47,444 bases of DNA. Origin: Pseudemcibacter sp038106445 (GTDB lineage Bacteria > Pseudomonadota > Alphaproteobacteria > Sphingomonadales > Emcibacteraceae). The notes beneath the pieces are model-generated. The model saw nothing but the letters and a program-made list of their open reading frames with translations. It was not told where the DNA came from and made no database searches. Every line of letters starts with the position of its first letter. The first letter of the stretch is position 1. Where the stretch lies: contig JAYODU010000015.1 in NCBI GenBank assembly GCA_038106445.1, positions 1 to 47,444 on the forward strand, read 5' to 3'. Positions 8,771 to 17,524 of the stretch are shown piece by piece. The position numbers were made by a program, and so were the translations under genes.

Positions 8771-10780
8771 CTATTCAGTTGGTTTTGATCTGATGTGGGT
8801 GACCCGGAACACACCTTCAACTGGCATATCCACTATGATCTGAACTTCTGATCCCGGAACCAGTACGTCAATATCCACAAATGGCGCGATGTCAAAATTC
8901 ATCGTCATCGCCATCATGCCGATGTTTCTTATGGCGGCGTGCTTGAAATTACCTTTGCGGTTTTCAACATCCACGCTGTTAAGGGTTGCGTCGGTCCAGT
9001 TGGCTGGGTCAGCAATGGCAACGTCGGTAATAGTAAATTCACCTTCCCCTGTCATGGTGACTTCCATGGGAAGCTCCATGCCTTCGGAAAGGGCATCAAT
9101 ATCCACATCATTGGCGATACCAAACTCCATGGTCATGGCCATCATTGGAATTTCCTTGATGGCACCGTGGGACACATTGGCCCTGCGTGCTGTTGCATCA
9201 ATGCTGTTTAATTTTCCTAATGTCCAGCCGCCACGCTGCTCAAAGCCATCAGCCATATCATGGCCCATGGCAGAATGATCCATTTGACTGTGATCGATTT
9301 CCTGATTTTCAATTTTGGTGTCGGTAATTTCATACATGGGGCCATCGCCCTTACTGACTTCGACCTCCAGCATCATACCTTCTTTCAAAGCTTCAATATC
9401 AACGCTATCCGCGACCACGAAATTCATGGTCATACCCATCATATTGAAGGCTTCGATACGTTCATGGCTCAGGTTAATGACCCGCTCTGCGCTGTTGACT
9501 TCATTGATGGTGCCTGACGTCCAACCTGAAGTCGGGCCATCATTCATATCATCACCATGATCCATGCGTTTAAAATCAGATGCTTTACTGCTTTCACTAT
9601 CGAGCAGGAATTGTGCCGAGACCACGACCCGCTCACCAGCATCAATACCGGACAGAATTTCCACATATTGATCATCGACACGTCCAATATCCACGGCGAT
9701 TGACTTGAAGCTTCCTTCATCCAGCGCAAGCACCACCCGGTCGTTATCACCGGTTCTGATCACCGCATCTTTTGGGACAATCAGGCTTTCCTTGGTGTTT
9801 TCAGGGTTGAGTTCAACCTGAGTGAACATATTGGGCTTGAGCGCACCATTTTCATTATCAAATCGCAGGCGCACTTTCATGGTACGCGTCATGGCGTCTA
9901 ACGATGGCTGAACATAATCCACCTGACCCTGCCAGCTTTCGCCGGGAAGGTAATCAACTGTCATGGATGCTGGCACGCCTTCCTCGACAAAGGCGGCTTG
10001 GCGTTCAAATACTTCGGCTTCAACCCAGACCTGATCGAGATTGCCAATGGACATCATTGTCGTTCCCGGACTGACGAAGAAGCCCTGACGTATATTCAAA
10101 TTGTCAACCACACCGGACTTTGGTGCATAGAAGGTAACCGTCTGCTGGATTTGCTTAGTTTCCTTTAGAACCGCGATAGCATCACTTGGCAGCTGAAGTG
10201 CTTCGAGCCTCGCTTCGGAGGCTTGGATAAGCTGGTTATTTCCGCGACTAAGCGCGACCACCATTTCTTCCTGTGCATTTACCAGTGTTGGCGAGTAAAT
10301 CTCATATAGTGGTTGGCCTACTTCAACGGGATCACCAGTGGCTTTTACGTAAAGCTGCTCAATCCAGCCCTCAATACGAGGGTGAATATGGATGAGTTCA
10401 TCTTCATCGTAACCCACATAGCCTACCGTGTTAATGGTGGAACTCATGACCATTCTTTGGGCCGTTGCGGTACGTACACCCAAATTATTAACTACATCCG
10501 GTGATATTCTGATGGTCCCGGGGCCTGCATCCGGGCCGCCAGATACCCCTTCTTCATATACAGGGACCAGTTCCATGCCCATGGGTGATAGGCCCGGTTC
10601 ATCGCGGCGATAATTGGCATCCATTGGCGCAACCCAATAAAGCGGTTTGCGTTCTCCACTATCTTGCGCGTCACCACCAGATGACGGATCAAGCACAAAT
10701 GAATAGACCAGTATGGTTAGAATTGAACCGGCGACAGCACCGAGTATTGGTTTAATGGCTTTGTTTTCACTTATATTCAT
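8771..10780 (-). CDS. cusB: CusB-type membrane fusion protein with three C-terminal CusF domains
   Basis: This 669-aa periplasmic adaptor links CusA to CusC. An N-terminal membrane anchor (about 10-30) is followed by a heavy-metal-binding-like motif at 48-75 (YWVAPMDANY... SPMGMELVPVY) in which the usual Cys residues are gone. The HlyD-type barrel, lipoyl and hairpin core spans about 90-395. After a His/Met linker come three CusF-like domains, at about 420-490, 519-591 and 595-665. Each has a conserved His, then MMxMTM. In CusF the metal site is His, Trp, Met, Met; here Met replaces the Trp in all three. Fusions with one CusF are known; three copies are unusual. A good AAGGAG site precedes the start. 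Confidence 0.93.
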   Translation of the reverse strand: MNISENKAIKPILGAVAGSILTILVYSFVLDPSSGGDAQDSGERKPLYWVAPMDANYRRDEPGLSPMGMELVPVYEEGVSGGPDAGPGTIRISPDVVNNLGVRTATAQRMVMSSTINTVGYVGYDEDELIHIHPRIEGWIEQLYVKATGDPVEVGQPLYEIYSPTLVNAQEEMVVALSRGNNQLIQASEARLEALQLPSDAIAVLKETKQIQQTVTFYAPKSGVVDNLNIRQGFFVSPGTTMMSIGNLDQVWVEAEVFERQAAFVEEGVPASMTVDYLPGESWQGQVDYVQPSLDAMTRTMKVRLRFDNENGALKPNMFTQVELNPENTKESLIVPKDAVIRTGDNDRVVLALDEGSFKSIAVDIGRVDDQYVEILSGIDAGERVVVSAQFLLDSESSKASDFKRMDHGDDMNDGPTSGWTSGTINEVNSAERVINLSHERIEAFNMMGMTMNFVVADSVDIEALKEGMMLEVEVSKGDGPMYEITDTKIENQEIDHSQMDHSAMGHDMADGFEQRGGWTLGKLNSIDATARRANVSHGAIKEIPMMAMTMEFGIANDVDIDALSEGMELPMEVTMTGEGEFTITDVAIADPANWTDATLNSVDVENRKGNFKHAAIRNIGMMAMTMNFDIAPFVDIDVLVPGSEVQIIVDMPVEGVFRVTHIRSKPTE

Positions 10781-10791
10781 TTGATTTCTCC

Positions 10792-12129
10792 TTACATCTG
10801 GTCATTGGCCATCAGCGCTTGATCGCTGGCCGTAAAATAATAGTTAAGCTGGATAATTGTTTTTTGCTGGTCGACGCTAATATTGAGCGCATCGATTTTG
10901 GCATTCAGTTCCGCAATGCGGGCGCGGACCACCTCGGCAAAATCCCCATCGTCGTTTGTATAAGCAGTGAGTGAGGCTTCTGCTTGTTCTGCCATTTGAG
11001 GAAGCAACTGATTTTCATAAAGCTCATTTCGTTCATTGAGGTTTGCAAGCTGCGCGCGTGCGGTTTCAAAACCGGCCTTCAATTGGCGTAAGATTTGCCA
11101 TTTTTCTGTTTTGATGGCCTCCCGTCTAGATACGGCTGCGCTATATTCTCTATCCTGTCTATTCGCGGTAAAGAGCGGCACACTTAACGACACACCAACC
11201 GTTACGCTGTCCGGGCGACTATTACCGAAGGGATCATTGCTGCGTCTGCCGTAGCTGGCATTGAGGCCCCAAGCTGGCTTATATTTTTGTCTAGCCAAAT
11301 CAACACCTGCATCCGTAGCATCGATCTTTCGCATTAACGCCAAAACCATAGGATGATCACTGAGCGCGATGTATAAGTCTTCCTCTTGCACTATCACATC
11401 ATCATTGGCCAGATCAGGGCGGACTGGTAAAATGTCTGGAAGATCATCAGCAATGGTATAGCTCTTCGTTGCCATATCTTCGCCAATGAGCCATTCCATC
11501 AATTTTTCCGTATAGGCATCTTGCGCCTGACTAAGCATCGTTACCCGGTCATTTAATCGGGTAAGTTCCAATTGGGCGCGGATAATGTCATGTTGGCGTG
11601 TGCTACCCATAGCTGAGGAATAGCTCGAAGTGGCGATCTCAGTAAGTTGTTCAAAAAGCGATCTGTTTTCTTCGATCAGGGCAATGCTCTTTTGTGCTCG
11701 GTACGCATCAAGCCAAAGATGACCAACTGTCACCTCGACTTTGGCACTTCGGTCTTGACGTTGGTAAGGAAAGGCACCCGCTTCTATTTCAAGCTGGCGT
11801 TTCTTAATGCTGAGTGTATCACCCTGCGGGAACATCTGACTAACGCCCAGTCTTAATTGGGTCATTCCGTCCTGGTTCAGTGAAAAGCTATCTGTGGGCA
11901 GGTTGGCAACCGAAAGTGATACTTGCGGATCGGGAAGTGATCCGGCAGCGACACTCATTGATTTAGTTGCGTCCTGCATGTGGCGGTTACCCACCAGCCA
12001 TGGATCATTTTCCTGCGCCATTCTGACAGCATTCTCAATATAAAGCGGATTACCAGCCTCCTGCGCCATAGCAGTGTGAATTATGGTGGCCATAAATATG
12101 ACCATTAATAAAATTGATCTATTCATCAT
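10792..12129 (-). CDS. cusC: CusC/TolC-family outer-membrane efflux protein
   Basis: This 445-aa protein is the outer-membrane channel of the tripartite metal pump. A signal peptide is clear (MMNRSILLMVIFMATIIHTA, with cleavage likely after AMA). The mature part is long and helical with two similar halves, as in the OEP/TolC family, and the segment LGVSQMFPQGDTL is typical. E. coli CusC is a lipoprotein, but no lipobox Cys is seen here. The start follows AGAGGGATAAT, with 11 bp between its stop and the cusB start. The role is assigned from the family plus the adjoining cusB and cusA. Confidence 0.92.
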   Translation of the reverse strand: MMNRSILLMVIFMATIIHTAMAQEAGNPLYIENAVRMAQENDPWLVGNRHMQDATKSMSVAAGSLPDPQVSLSVANLPTDSFSLNQDGMTQLRLGVSQMFPQGDTLSIKKRQLEIEAGAFPYQRQDRSAKVEVTVGHLWLDAYRAQKSIALIEENRSLFEQLTEIATSSYSSAMGSTRQHDIIRAQLELTRLNDRVTMLSQAQDAYTEKLMEWLIGEDMATKSYTIADDLPDILPVRPDLANDDVIVQEEDLYIALSDHPMVLALMRKIDATDAGVDLARQKYKPAWGLNASYGRRSNDPFGNSRPDSVTVGVSLSVPLFTANRQDREYSAAVSRREAIKTEKWQILRQLKAGFETARAQLANLNERNELYENQLLPQMAEQAEASLTAYTNDDGDFAEVVRARIAELNAKIDALNISVDQQKTIIQLNYYFTASDQALMANDQM

Positions 12130-12248
12130 ATTATCCCTCTTGGTCGGAACCAGAGCGTTTTGATTTAGTAAAAATTGTGGAAATTAGTTCCAGATGACAT
12201 ACCGACAGTGGTCGATATGCATCTCAATTGGACAGACTTGTCCTATGG

Positions 12249-12593
12249 TTAGGCAGTAATCGGTGGGCGATATAGCCCCGCAAGAGAGCGGATGGCTGGT
12301 GCATCCTGAGGCAATGTAAACATTGCAGAGTTGGTTGGTGACGTCTCAAAACGGTTATTTTCCAGTAGTGCGGTCACCATCGACAAGCTGCAATCCATAG
12401 CACATGTTTCATCGCAGCAATCCATCTTTTGGACTTCCATGTCCGCATGTGACATATCCATATCGCTATGATCCATCATGGCCATATCATGCATATCCAT
12501 GTCACAGGAACTCGCGCCATCAGCAGCCATAACTTGCCCACTAAAGACAAACAGCATCAAAAGCACTTTCAATATTTTCGTTCCAAGTTTCAT
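12249..12593 (-). CDS. Secreted Met/His/Asp-rich copper-binding-like protein
   Basis: This 114-aa small protein has a signal peptide (about residues 1-23, ending VMA). The next segment is packed with Met, His and Asp (CDMDMHDMAMMDHSDMDMSH), followed by MDCCDETCAMDCS with five Cys. Such composition is typical of periplasmic copper-binding proteins that buffer Cu(I). The tail SLAGLYRPPI resembles the end of small proteins often found in proteobacterial copper clusters. It sits between the ATPase gene and cusC and could act as a metallochaperone or sink. No named family is certain. Confidence 0.82.
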   Translation of the reverse strand: MKLGTKILKVLLMLFVFSGQVMAADGASSCDMDMHDMAMMDHSDMDMSHADMEVQKMDCCDETCAMDCSLSMVTALLENNRFETSPTNSAMFTLPQDAPAIRSLAGLYRPPITA

Positions 12594-12650
12594 ATGAATA
12601 ATCAGTTCCTTATTTCGCTGTTATGACAGATGTATAGCAAAAATTCAATG

Positions 12651-14972
12651 TCATATCTTCGATATCCTCAGTCTTAGAGCGTTACTTACGACCGACAAAG
12701 ATGACATGCTCATGGCCGCTGCTGCAATGATAGGGGACAGCAATATACCAAAGAATGGATATAAAACACCCGCCGCAACAGGAACGCCCAGTCCATTATA
12801 GATAAACGCCAGAAACAAATTTTGTTTAATATTTCTCATCGTCGCAGTAGAAAGCTTTCTTGCTCGTACAATGGCGTTAAGTTCACCAAGCACAAGCGTT
12901 ATCCCCGCGCTTTCCATCGCAACATCCGCGCCGGTTCCCATTGCGACGCCGACATCAGCCTGCGCAAGTGCCGGTGCATCATTTACACCGTCGCCTGCCA
13001 TCGCGACTTTATAACCTTCATTTTGGAGGTCCTTGATTATTTCTGCTTTACCTGCGGGCAGAACACTTGCGCGAATGTCGGATATATCCAGCTGGTTTGC
13101 AATGGCACGGGCTGACTTTTCTTCGTCACCGGTTACCATGATAATATGAATACCTTCTGCTCTTAATTCGGCAAGCGCTTTTGGCGTTGTTTCTTTGATC
13201 GGATCAGCAACAGCGATAATACCGGCAAGCTGGCCATCGATAGCTGCATACATGACGGTTTTTCCCAGCGATCTGAGTTGGTCAGCGGCTTCGTTCGCTA
13301 CTTCAACTTCTATCTGCTTCAATCGCATCAGTTTGCTATTGCCAAGCGCTGTTTTCCGACCGCCAACTATCCCTGTTACACCCATACCAACCTCGGCATT
13401 AAAGTTTTCAACTTTATTCGGCTCTATATTTTTAGCTTTGGCGCCTTGGACAATAGCTGTAGCGAGTGGATGCTCACTATTATTTTCCAGACTTGCGCAT
13501 GCCTCAAGCACATCCTTTTCCGTGAATACACCGAAATTTTTGACATCTGTTAACACGGGCTTTCCAAGTGTTAGGGTGCCGGTCTTGTCAACAATAAGCA
13601 CATCGATACTGGTAAACGTCTCAAGGGCTTCAGCATTTTTGATGAGAACACCACTGCTGGCACCTCGGCCCATCCCCACCATAATAGACATAGGTGTTGC
13701 CAGACCTACGGCACAGGGACAGGCAATGATAAGCACTGATACCGCAGCAATGAATGCGTAGGCAAATGAAGGCTCAGGGCCATACAAGTACCAAACTGCA
13801 AAGGAAATAACAGAAATCAGCAGAACAACCGGAACAAACCAGCCTGCTATGATATCAGCATATTTTTGTATGGGTGCTCTGCTTCTTTGTGCTTCTGCCA
13901 CCATATTGACGATTTGAGACAGCATCGTTTCAGAACCGACCCGCTGCGCCTCCATGATGAAGCTTCCTGTTGCGTTTAGCGTCGCACCCGTCACCTCATC
14001 ACCTACATCCTTTGGAGCGGGGATAGGTTCGCCGGTAAGCATACTTTCGTCAACGACGGAGCTTCCCTCAATTACTTTTCCATCAACGGGAATTTTTTCA
14101 CCGGGTCGTACACGCAAATGATCACCAACTATCACGTCATCAAGTGATATTTCTTCTGTTGACCCACCTTCATTAATGCGGATTGCAGTTTGCGGCGCCA
14201 GATCGAGCAAGGCACGAATAGCACTACCTGTTTTTTCTCGAGCCTTAAGTTCCAGAACTTGTCCAAGCAGTACGAGTACGATAATGACAGAAGCAGCCTC
14301 GAAATAAACAGGAACCATTCCATTATCCATTTTTATGTCTGCAGGAAACAGACCCGGCATCAAAAAGGCGATTACGCTATAGGCATAGGCAACGCCAGTA
14401 CCAATACTAATCAATGTCCACATATTCAGGTTCATGGTTTTAATTGATTTGAAGCCACGCTCGAAAATGGGAAAAGCCGCCCAACAAACGACAATCGAAC
14501 TTAGTACGAATTGTAGTATATATGATGTCTTCATATCCACCAGTTCATGGAGTGCCGGAAAAACATGGCTCCCCATTTCCAGCAAAAATACCGGAATAGC
14601 TGCGATGAGCCCAATTACAAGCCGCCTGCTGAAATCAATAAGTTCGGGGCTGGGTCCTTCATTGCCCACAGGAACTCCCATAGGTTCAAGCGCCATACCG
14701 CAGATGGGGCAATCGCCAAAGTGGTCCTGTATGATTTCCGGGTCCATCGGACAGGTATAAAGGGTACCTTCCGGCATTTCTGCAGGCTCCGGTCTTTTTT
14801 CTAAGTAATTATCAGGCGCATTTTTGAATTTGGTCTGACAATGGGAGGAGCAGAAATAATAATCCTCATCTTTATAGGCTGCATGGAGACTATCTTCGCG
14901 AACATTGACTGTCATCCCGCAAACAGGGTCGATCGCTTCGTATAATTCTGTATGATCCGTAATTTCAGTCAT
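12651..14972 (-). CDS. copA: Copper/silver-translocating P1B-type ATPase
   Basis: This 773-aa pump exports Cu(I)/Ag(I) from the cytoplasm to the periplasm using ATP. In place of the usual HMA domains, the N-terminus carries a YHS-like domain (about 12-58, DPVCGMTV... FCSSHC) and a heavy-metal-binding motif (about 72-97, YTCPMDPEI... CPICGMALEP). The ATPase core shows LTGEP (313-316), the CPC metal site (418-420), phosphorylation motif DKTGTLT (462-468), the SEHP nucleotide motif (499-502), GDGVNDAPA (660-668) and the late MSMSS membrane motif. The architecture matches the SilP/CopA group. It is upstream of the Cus pump genes, so the two systems form a relay across both membranes. Confidence 0.95.
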   Translation of the reverse strand: MTEITDHTELYEAIDPVCGMTVNVREDSLHAAYKDEDYYFCSSHCQTKFKNAPDNYLEKRPEPAEMPEGTLYTCPMDPEIIQDHFGDCPICGMALEPMGVPVGNEGPSPELIDFSRRLVIGLIAAIPVFLLEMGSHVFPALHELVDMKTSYILQFVLSSIVVCWAAFPIFERGFKSIKTMNLNMWTLISIGTGVAYAYSVIAFLMPGLFPADIKMDNGMVPVYFEAASVIIVLVLLGQVLELKAREKTGSAIRALLDLAPQTAIRINEGGSTEEISLDDVIVGDHLRVRPGEKIPVDGKVIEGSSVVDESMLTGEPIPAPKDVGDEVTGATLNATGSFIMEAQRVGSETMLSQIVNMVAEAQRSRAPIQKYADIIAGWFVPVVLLISVISFAVWYLYGPEPSFAYAFIAAVSVLIIACPCAVGLATPMSIMVGMGRGASSGVLIKNAEALETFTSIDVLIVDKTGTLTLGKPVLTDVKNFGVFTEKDVLEACASLENNSEHPLATAIVQGAKAKNIEPNKVENFNAEVGMGVTGIVGGRKTALGNSKLMRLKQIEVEVANEAADQLRSLGKTVMYAAIDGQLAGIIAVADPIKETTPKALAELRAEGIHIIMVTGDEEKSARAIANQLDISDIRASVLPAGKAEIIKDLQNEGYKVAMAGDGVNDAPALAQADVGVAMGTGADVAMESAGITLVLGELNAIVRARKLSTATMRNIKQNLFLAFIYNGLGVPVAAGVLYPFFGILLSPIIAAAAMSMSSLSVVSNALRLRISKI

Positions 14973-15065
14973 AATATTTTTGTCCTTATCAGTCGATTAT
15001 GGACATTATTATATCAGAGGGAAGAAATCGGAGCCTTACAGCAATCCATGAATGTTTTACATTAT

Positions 15066-15632
15066 TTACAGATTATCGATGGAATTTCGTAGTTTTGCGT
15101 TTTTTAATCCCTTGAAATGACTTGGACTTAATCCCGTCACTGATTTGAACTGGTTGCTCATATGGGCAGGACTGCTGTAGCCGGTTTGGAACGCAATTTC
15201 CGTAAGCGTTAATTCGTCATAAACAAGTAGTTCTTTGACTTTTTCGACCTTTTGTAAAATGAAGTAACGTTCAAGTGTTATCCCCTCAACCGAAGAAAAA
15301 AGGTTGCTCAGATAATTATATTCATAGGCTATATGCTTTGTCAGGAAGTCTGACAGTTTTATATTCTCAAGTCCGTTCTGATGATGAACCAGCTCAATAA
15401 CAACTGATTTAATTTTTTCAATAAGGCGGCTTTTCTTATCATTAATAAGTTCAAATCCTAGTTCTTCGAACTTTTGATCCAGCGCCTCAATTTTATCTAT
15501 TGATATTGGTATTGCGCCAAAGTCCACTTCCCCCAACGAAACGGAAACATCGTTGATGCCTTCTTGCTTCAGTACATTTTCGACAACGATTATGCAGCGA
15601 TTGCAAACCATATTTTTAATATAAAGCTTCAT
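15066..15632 (-). CDS. HMA-AraC metal-responsive transcription regulator
   Basis: This 188-aa protein joins a heavy-metal-associated-like domain (about 1-70, beginning MKLYIKNMVCNRCI, with a CxxC metal-binding pair) to a C-terminal AraC-type double HTH (about 85-180, LTEIAFQTGYSSPAHMSNQF... TGLSP). Short regulators of this design are familiar from Bacteroidota next to heavy-metal efflux genes; in an alphaproteobacterial neighbourhood this points to horizontal transfer. It very likely senses Cu(I)/Ag(I) directly and controls the surrounding genes. The gene sits inside the cargo row, between the secreted 115-aa protein and the ATPase. Activator or repressor is not decided by sequence. Confidence 0.88.
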   Translation of the reverse strand: MKLYIKNMVCNRCIIVVENVLKQEGINDVSVSLGEVDFGAIPISIDKIEALDQKFEELGFELINDKKSRLIEKIKSVVIELVHHQNGLENIKLSDFLTKHIAYEYNYLSNLFSSVEGITLERYFILQKVEKVKELLVYDELTLTEIAFQTGYSSPAHMSNQFKSVTGLSPSHFKGLKNAKLRNSIDNL

Positions 15633-15694
15633 TTACAAAGCATGGGTATGGAGCAGGAAGATGTCAAGCCACCGAGCATGGTTATATTGAAGTC

Positions 15695-16042
15695 TTATTG
15701 AACTTCGTACCTAACTTCGAGATCGACTGCACCTTCAGTTGGATTAGTCCACATCATGCAGTAGCCTTGTTCGATCGGTGCAGTAAAGACGTCACTTCCC
15801 ATGTTTGTTGGATACTCTTCAACGGGAAATAACACATCCTCGCCGACGTGATAATGAATATTGAAGTTCATGGTCTCACTGCTCCTAAAGAAATAAGATA
15901 AGTTCTGACCTTCAGTAAGCGTCATGCATACTTCGTGAACCTTGCCCGCGTCGATCGTCGACTGGTCAAGTTGCTCTTCTGCATGAGCCAATGTTGTTAT
16001 TAAAGTAGAAGCGGCTATTAATTTTGCTAAGCATTTCATCAT
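15695..16042 (-). CDS. Secreted GOLD-like small protein, first gene of the copper row
   Basis: This is a 115-aa protein with a signal peptide ending LAHA (about residue 21). The mature part appears all-beta, with conserved-looking CMTL, FNIHYHVGEDV and YCMMWTN segments that resemble a GOLD (emp24-like) beta-sandwich. Two Cys, several Met and paired His in IHYH could bind metal or form a disulfide. It is the first gene of the seven-gene metal row, with a palindrome and a -10 box just upstream, so it should be strongly regulated. Function unknown; a periplasmic copper role is inferred from context only. Confidence 0.75.
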   Translation of the reverse strand: MMKCLAKLIAASTLITTLAHAEEQLDQSTIDAGKVHEVCMTLTEGQNLSYFFRSSETMNFNIHYHVGEDVLFPVEEYPTNMGSDVFTAPIEQGYCMMWTNPTEGAVDLEVRYEVQ

Positions 16043-16053
16043 CTGTAAATCCC

Positions 16054-16071
16054 GGTAATTTTGAAATTACC
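16054..16071. promoter_or_regulatory. Perfect palindrome, candidate operator of the copper row
   Basis: GGTAATTT-TG-AAATTACC is an 8+8 bp perfect inverted repeat with a 2-bp centre. It lies 12 bp upstream of the first gene of the minus-strand metal row and just downstream of a TATAAT box, so it would overlap the transcription start. That position suits a repressor site, or a short hairpin in the leader. It does not match the CueR operator pattern. Confidence 0.45.
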
Positions 16072-16079
16072 ATACCGCA

Positions 16080-16085
16080 ATTATA
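16080..16085 (-). promoter_or_regulatory. Candidate -10 box of the copper row
   Basis: TATAAT reads on the minus strand 38 bp before the first metal gene. No good -35 is found at 16-18 bp: the sequence there is TCAGCT or TTCAGC. A weak -35 with a perfect -10 is usual for activator-dependent promoters, which would fit control by the HMA-AraC protein. Confidence 0.4.
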
Positions 16086-16198
16086 TCAACTTTCCTAATT
16101 TCAGCTGAACACAACGATCTTAGCAACTTCAACTAACCACTTTCGACAGGGTAAGTTACAAGGTCTGGTATAAATGTTGAGAGGGCTGTGATCAATAT

Positions 16199-16239
16199 CT
16201 GAGTGTCTGCTTTGGGTCGATAGCGGACACTCAGATTTA
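16199..16239. repeat. Right inverted-repeat arm of the copper module
   Basis: The 36-bp core (16199-16234) starts CTGAGTGTCTGCTTTGGGTC and ends with GCGGACACTCAG. Its reverse complement matches 5613-5648 at 33 of 36 positions, and the match extends five more bases to TAAAT on the outer side of this copy. It also folds on itself. Together the two arms bracket the seven metal genes. Confidence 0.85.
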
Positions 16240-16261
16240 ACGTATTTTAATGCAAAATTCA

Positions 16262-16293
16262 TTGCTTTTTTAGCTAAATTATGGTACTATAAT
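16262..16293 (+). promoter_or_regulatory. Candidate promoter for the DUF5681 gene
   Basis: A perfect TATAAT at 16288-16293 lies 27 bp before the ATG at 16321. The best upstream hexamer, TTGCTT (16262-16267), is 20 bp away, which is longer than the 17 bp ideal. The promoter sits just outside the right repeat arm, so it belongs to the element backbone rather than the cargo. Confidence 0.35.
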
Positions 16294-16320
16294 ACCTGTT
16301 GTTAATTGAGAAAGTACAGA

Positions 16321-16737
16321 ATGTCAGACACTAAATTCAAGCCCGGCCAATCAGGTAATCCCAACGGTCGACCCAAGGGGTCTAAGAACAAAAGAACACT
16401 CGCCCTTGAAGCCCTTTTAGAGGGTGAGGCAGAGGGCTTAACTCGCAAATGTATCGATATGGCTAAGAAGGGTGATACCACCGCCCTACGGCTCTGTATG
16501 GAACGTATATACCCCGTCAGAAAAGGCTCTCCCATAAATATTGATATTCCGGAGATAAATAACCCTCAAGACATACCTGTGGCTATTTCTTCTATTATCA
16601 AATCCGTGTCGACAGCTGATATTTCTCCCGAAGAGGGTGAAGTAATTGTGAAGTTGTTTGATGCAGAACGCCGAGCCTTTGAAACCGATGAGCTTGCTAA
16701 AAAGGTAAAGGCGCTTGAGGAAGTGATGGTGCAATAG
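16321..16737 (+). CDS. DUF5681-domain protein
   Basis: A 138-aa protein. Its first 30 residues, with KFKPGQSGNPNGRPKGSKNK, are the hallmark of the DUF5681 domain, a short basic motif common in prophages and other mobile DNA, often near terminase genes. The remainder is helical and acidic, ending in a coiled-coil-like segment. I chose the ATG at 16321 because it begins directly before the domain and follows GAGAAAG; an in-frame TTG at 16306 is the alternative. It overlaps the next gene by one base (TAGTG). No terminase large subunit follows, so a packaging role is unproven. Confidence 0.85.
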   Translation: MSDTKFKPGQSGNPNGRPKGSKNKRTLALEALLEGEAEGLTRKCIDMAKKGDTTALRLCMERIYPVRKGSPINIDIPEINNPQDIPVAISSIIKSVSTADISPEEGEVIVKLFDAERRAFETDELAKKVKALEEVMVQ

Positions 16738-17399
16738 TGGCAACAGTTACAGCAAATAAAATGAAGTCCGTGATATGCAAGGGAAAGCTTCCCGCAATAG
16801 AGGTTGCACGTCTCATACACCAGCATCACGTTCAGGGCTTACGTGGGATTGAACCAACAGGCATTACCGAGACTGAGCTTAAGAAGCTTGCCTCAAACCT
16901 TAACCGCAGCGAATGGGTAGGGTATTCACATTGGGTAGATGAAGGCATTGATCTGCTTTATGCATTTGCTATGAAAATTAAGTCCGATGCAGCACTCGTG
17001 GCAGCCGAGCTAAATATGATAAACATCTTCTTCGTTAAAATGATTAATGTTGATCCTATGGAAGAACTTCTTTTTGATCGTGATAAGTGGGATGACATAT
17101 ATTCTTCCATTGAAGCGAATATCCACAGCTTAATCTGGCACTATGAAGCGCTTCAGGTTGTGAGTAAATATTTGAAGACAGACTGGACATTAATTGTATC
17201 TGCTGGAATGCAGTCACTGGAAACTGCTATAGGGCTAATTAATGAGACACTTCAAGATACGGACTTTAAGTCTATTGATGTTGAAAGCCTGAAGCCAGAG
17301 GCGGGTATTATTGAAGAATGGGAACGGAAAGTTGAAGAGATTGATATAAGGAATTTTCTGTTTGGGGTTGTTGCGAGTGAAAACACAAAAACACATTAG
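16737..17399 (+). CDS. Hypothetical protein at the right end of the element
   Basis: I do not recognise this 220-aa protein. It appears largely helical, with no signal peptide or clear membrane segment. The first 80 residues contain a basic patch and IHQHHVQGLRGIE; the C-terminal part is acidic. The start is GTG at 16737, overlapping the DUF5681 stop; an ATG at 16761 is also possible. The close coupling suggests that the two proteins act together. It is the last gene before the right att site. Confidence 0.75.
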   Translation: MATVTANKMKSVICKGKLPAIEVARLIHQHHVQGLRGIEPTGITETELKKLASNLNRSEWVGYSHWVDEGIDLLYAFAMKIKSDAALVAAELNMINIFFVKMINVDPMEELLFDRDKWDDIYSSIEANIHSLIWHYEALQVVSKYLKTDWTLIVSAGMQSLETAIGLINETLQDTDFKSIDVESLKPEAGIIEEWERKVEEIDIRNFLFGVVASENTKTH

Positions 17400-17524
17400 A
17401 AACCACTGATGAGAATGCTACTTTAATCAAATATCTTCGAAGAGTTTAGATAAACTTATTCATAGACAAAGGATATACTTATTGAGCCAGGTATTGTGTC
17501 AGTAGTGCCATCCGCCGTTCTGAC

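Noticed and set aside
13195..13761. 188-aa plus-strand frame opposite the copper ATPase
   Set aside because: It is antisense to a clear P1B ATPase gene with all motifs intact; the long frame results from codon bias on the opposite strand.
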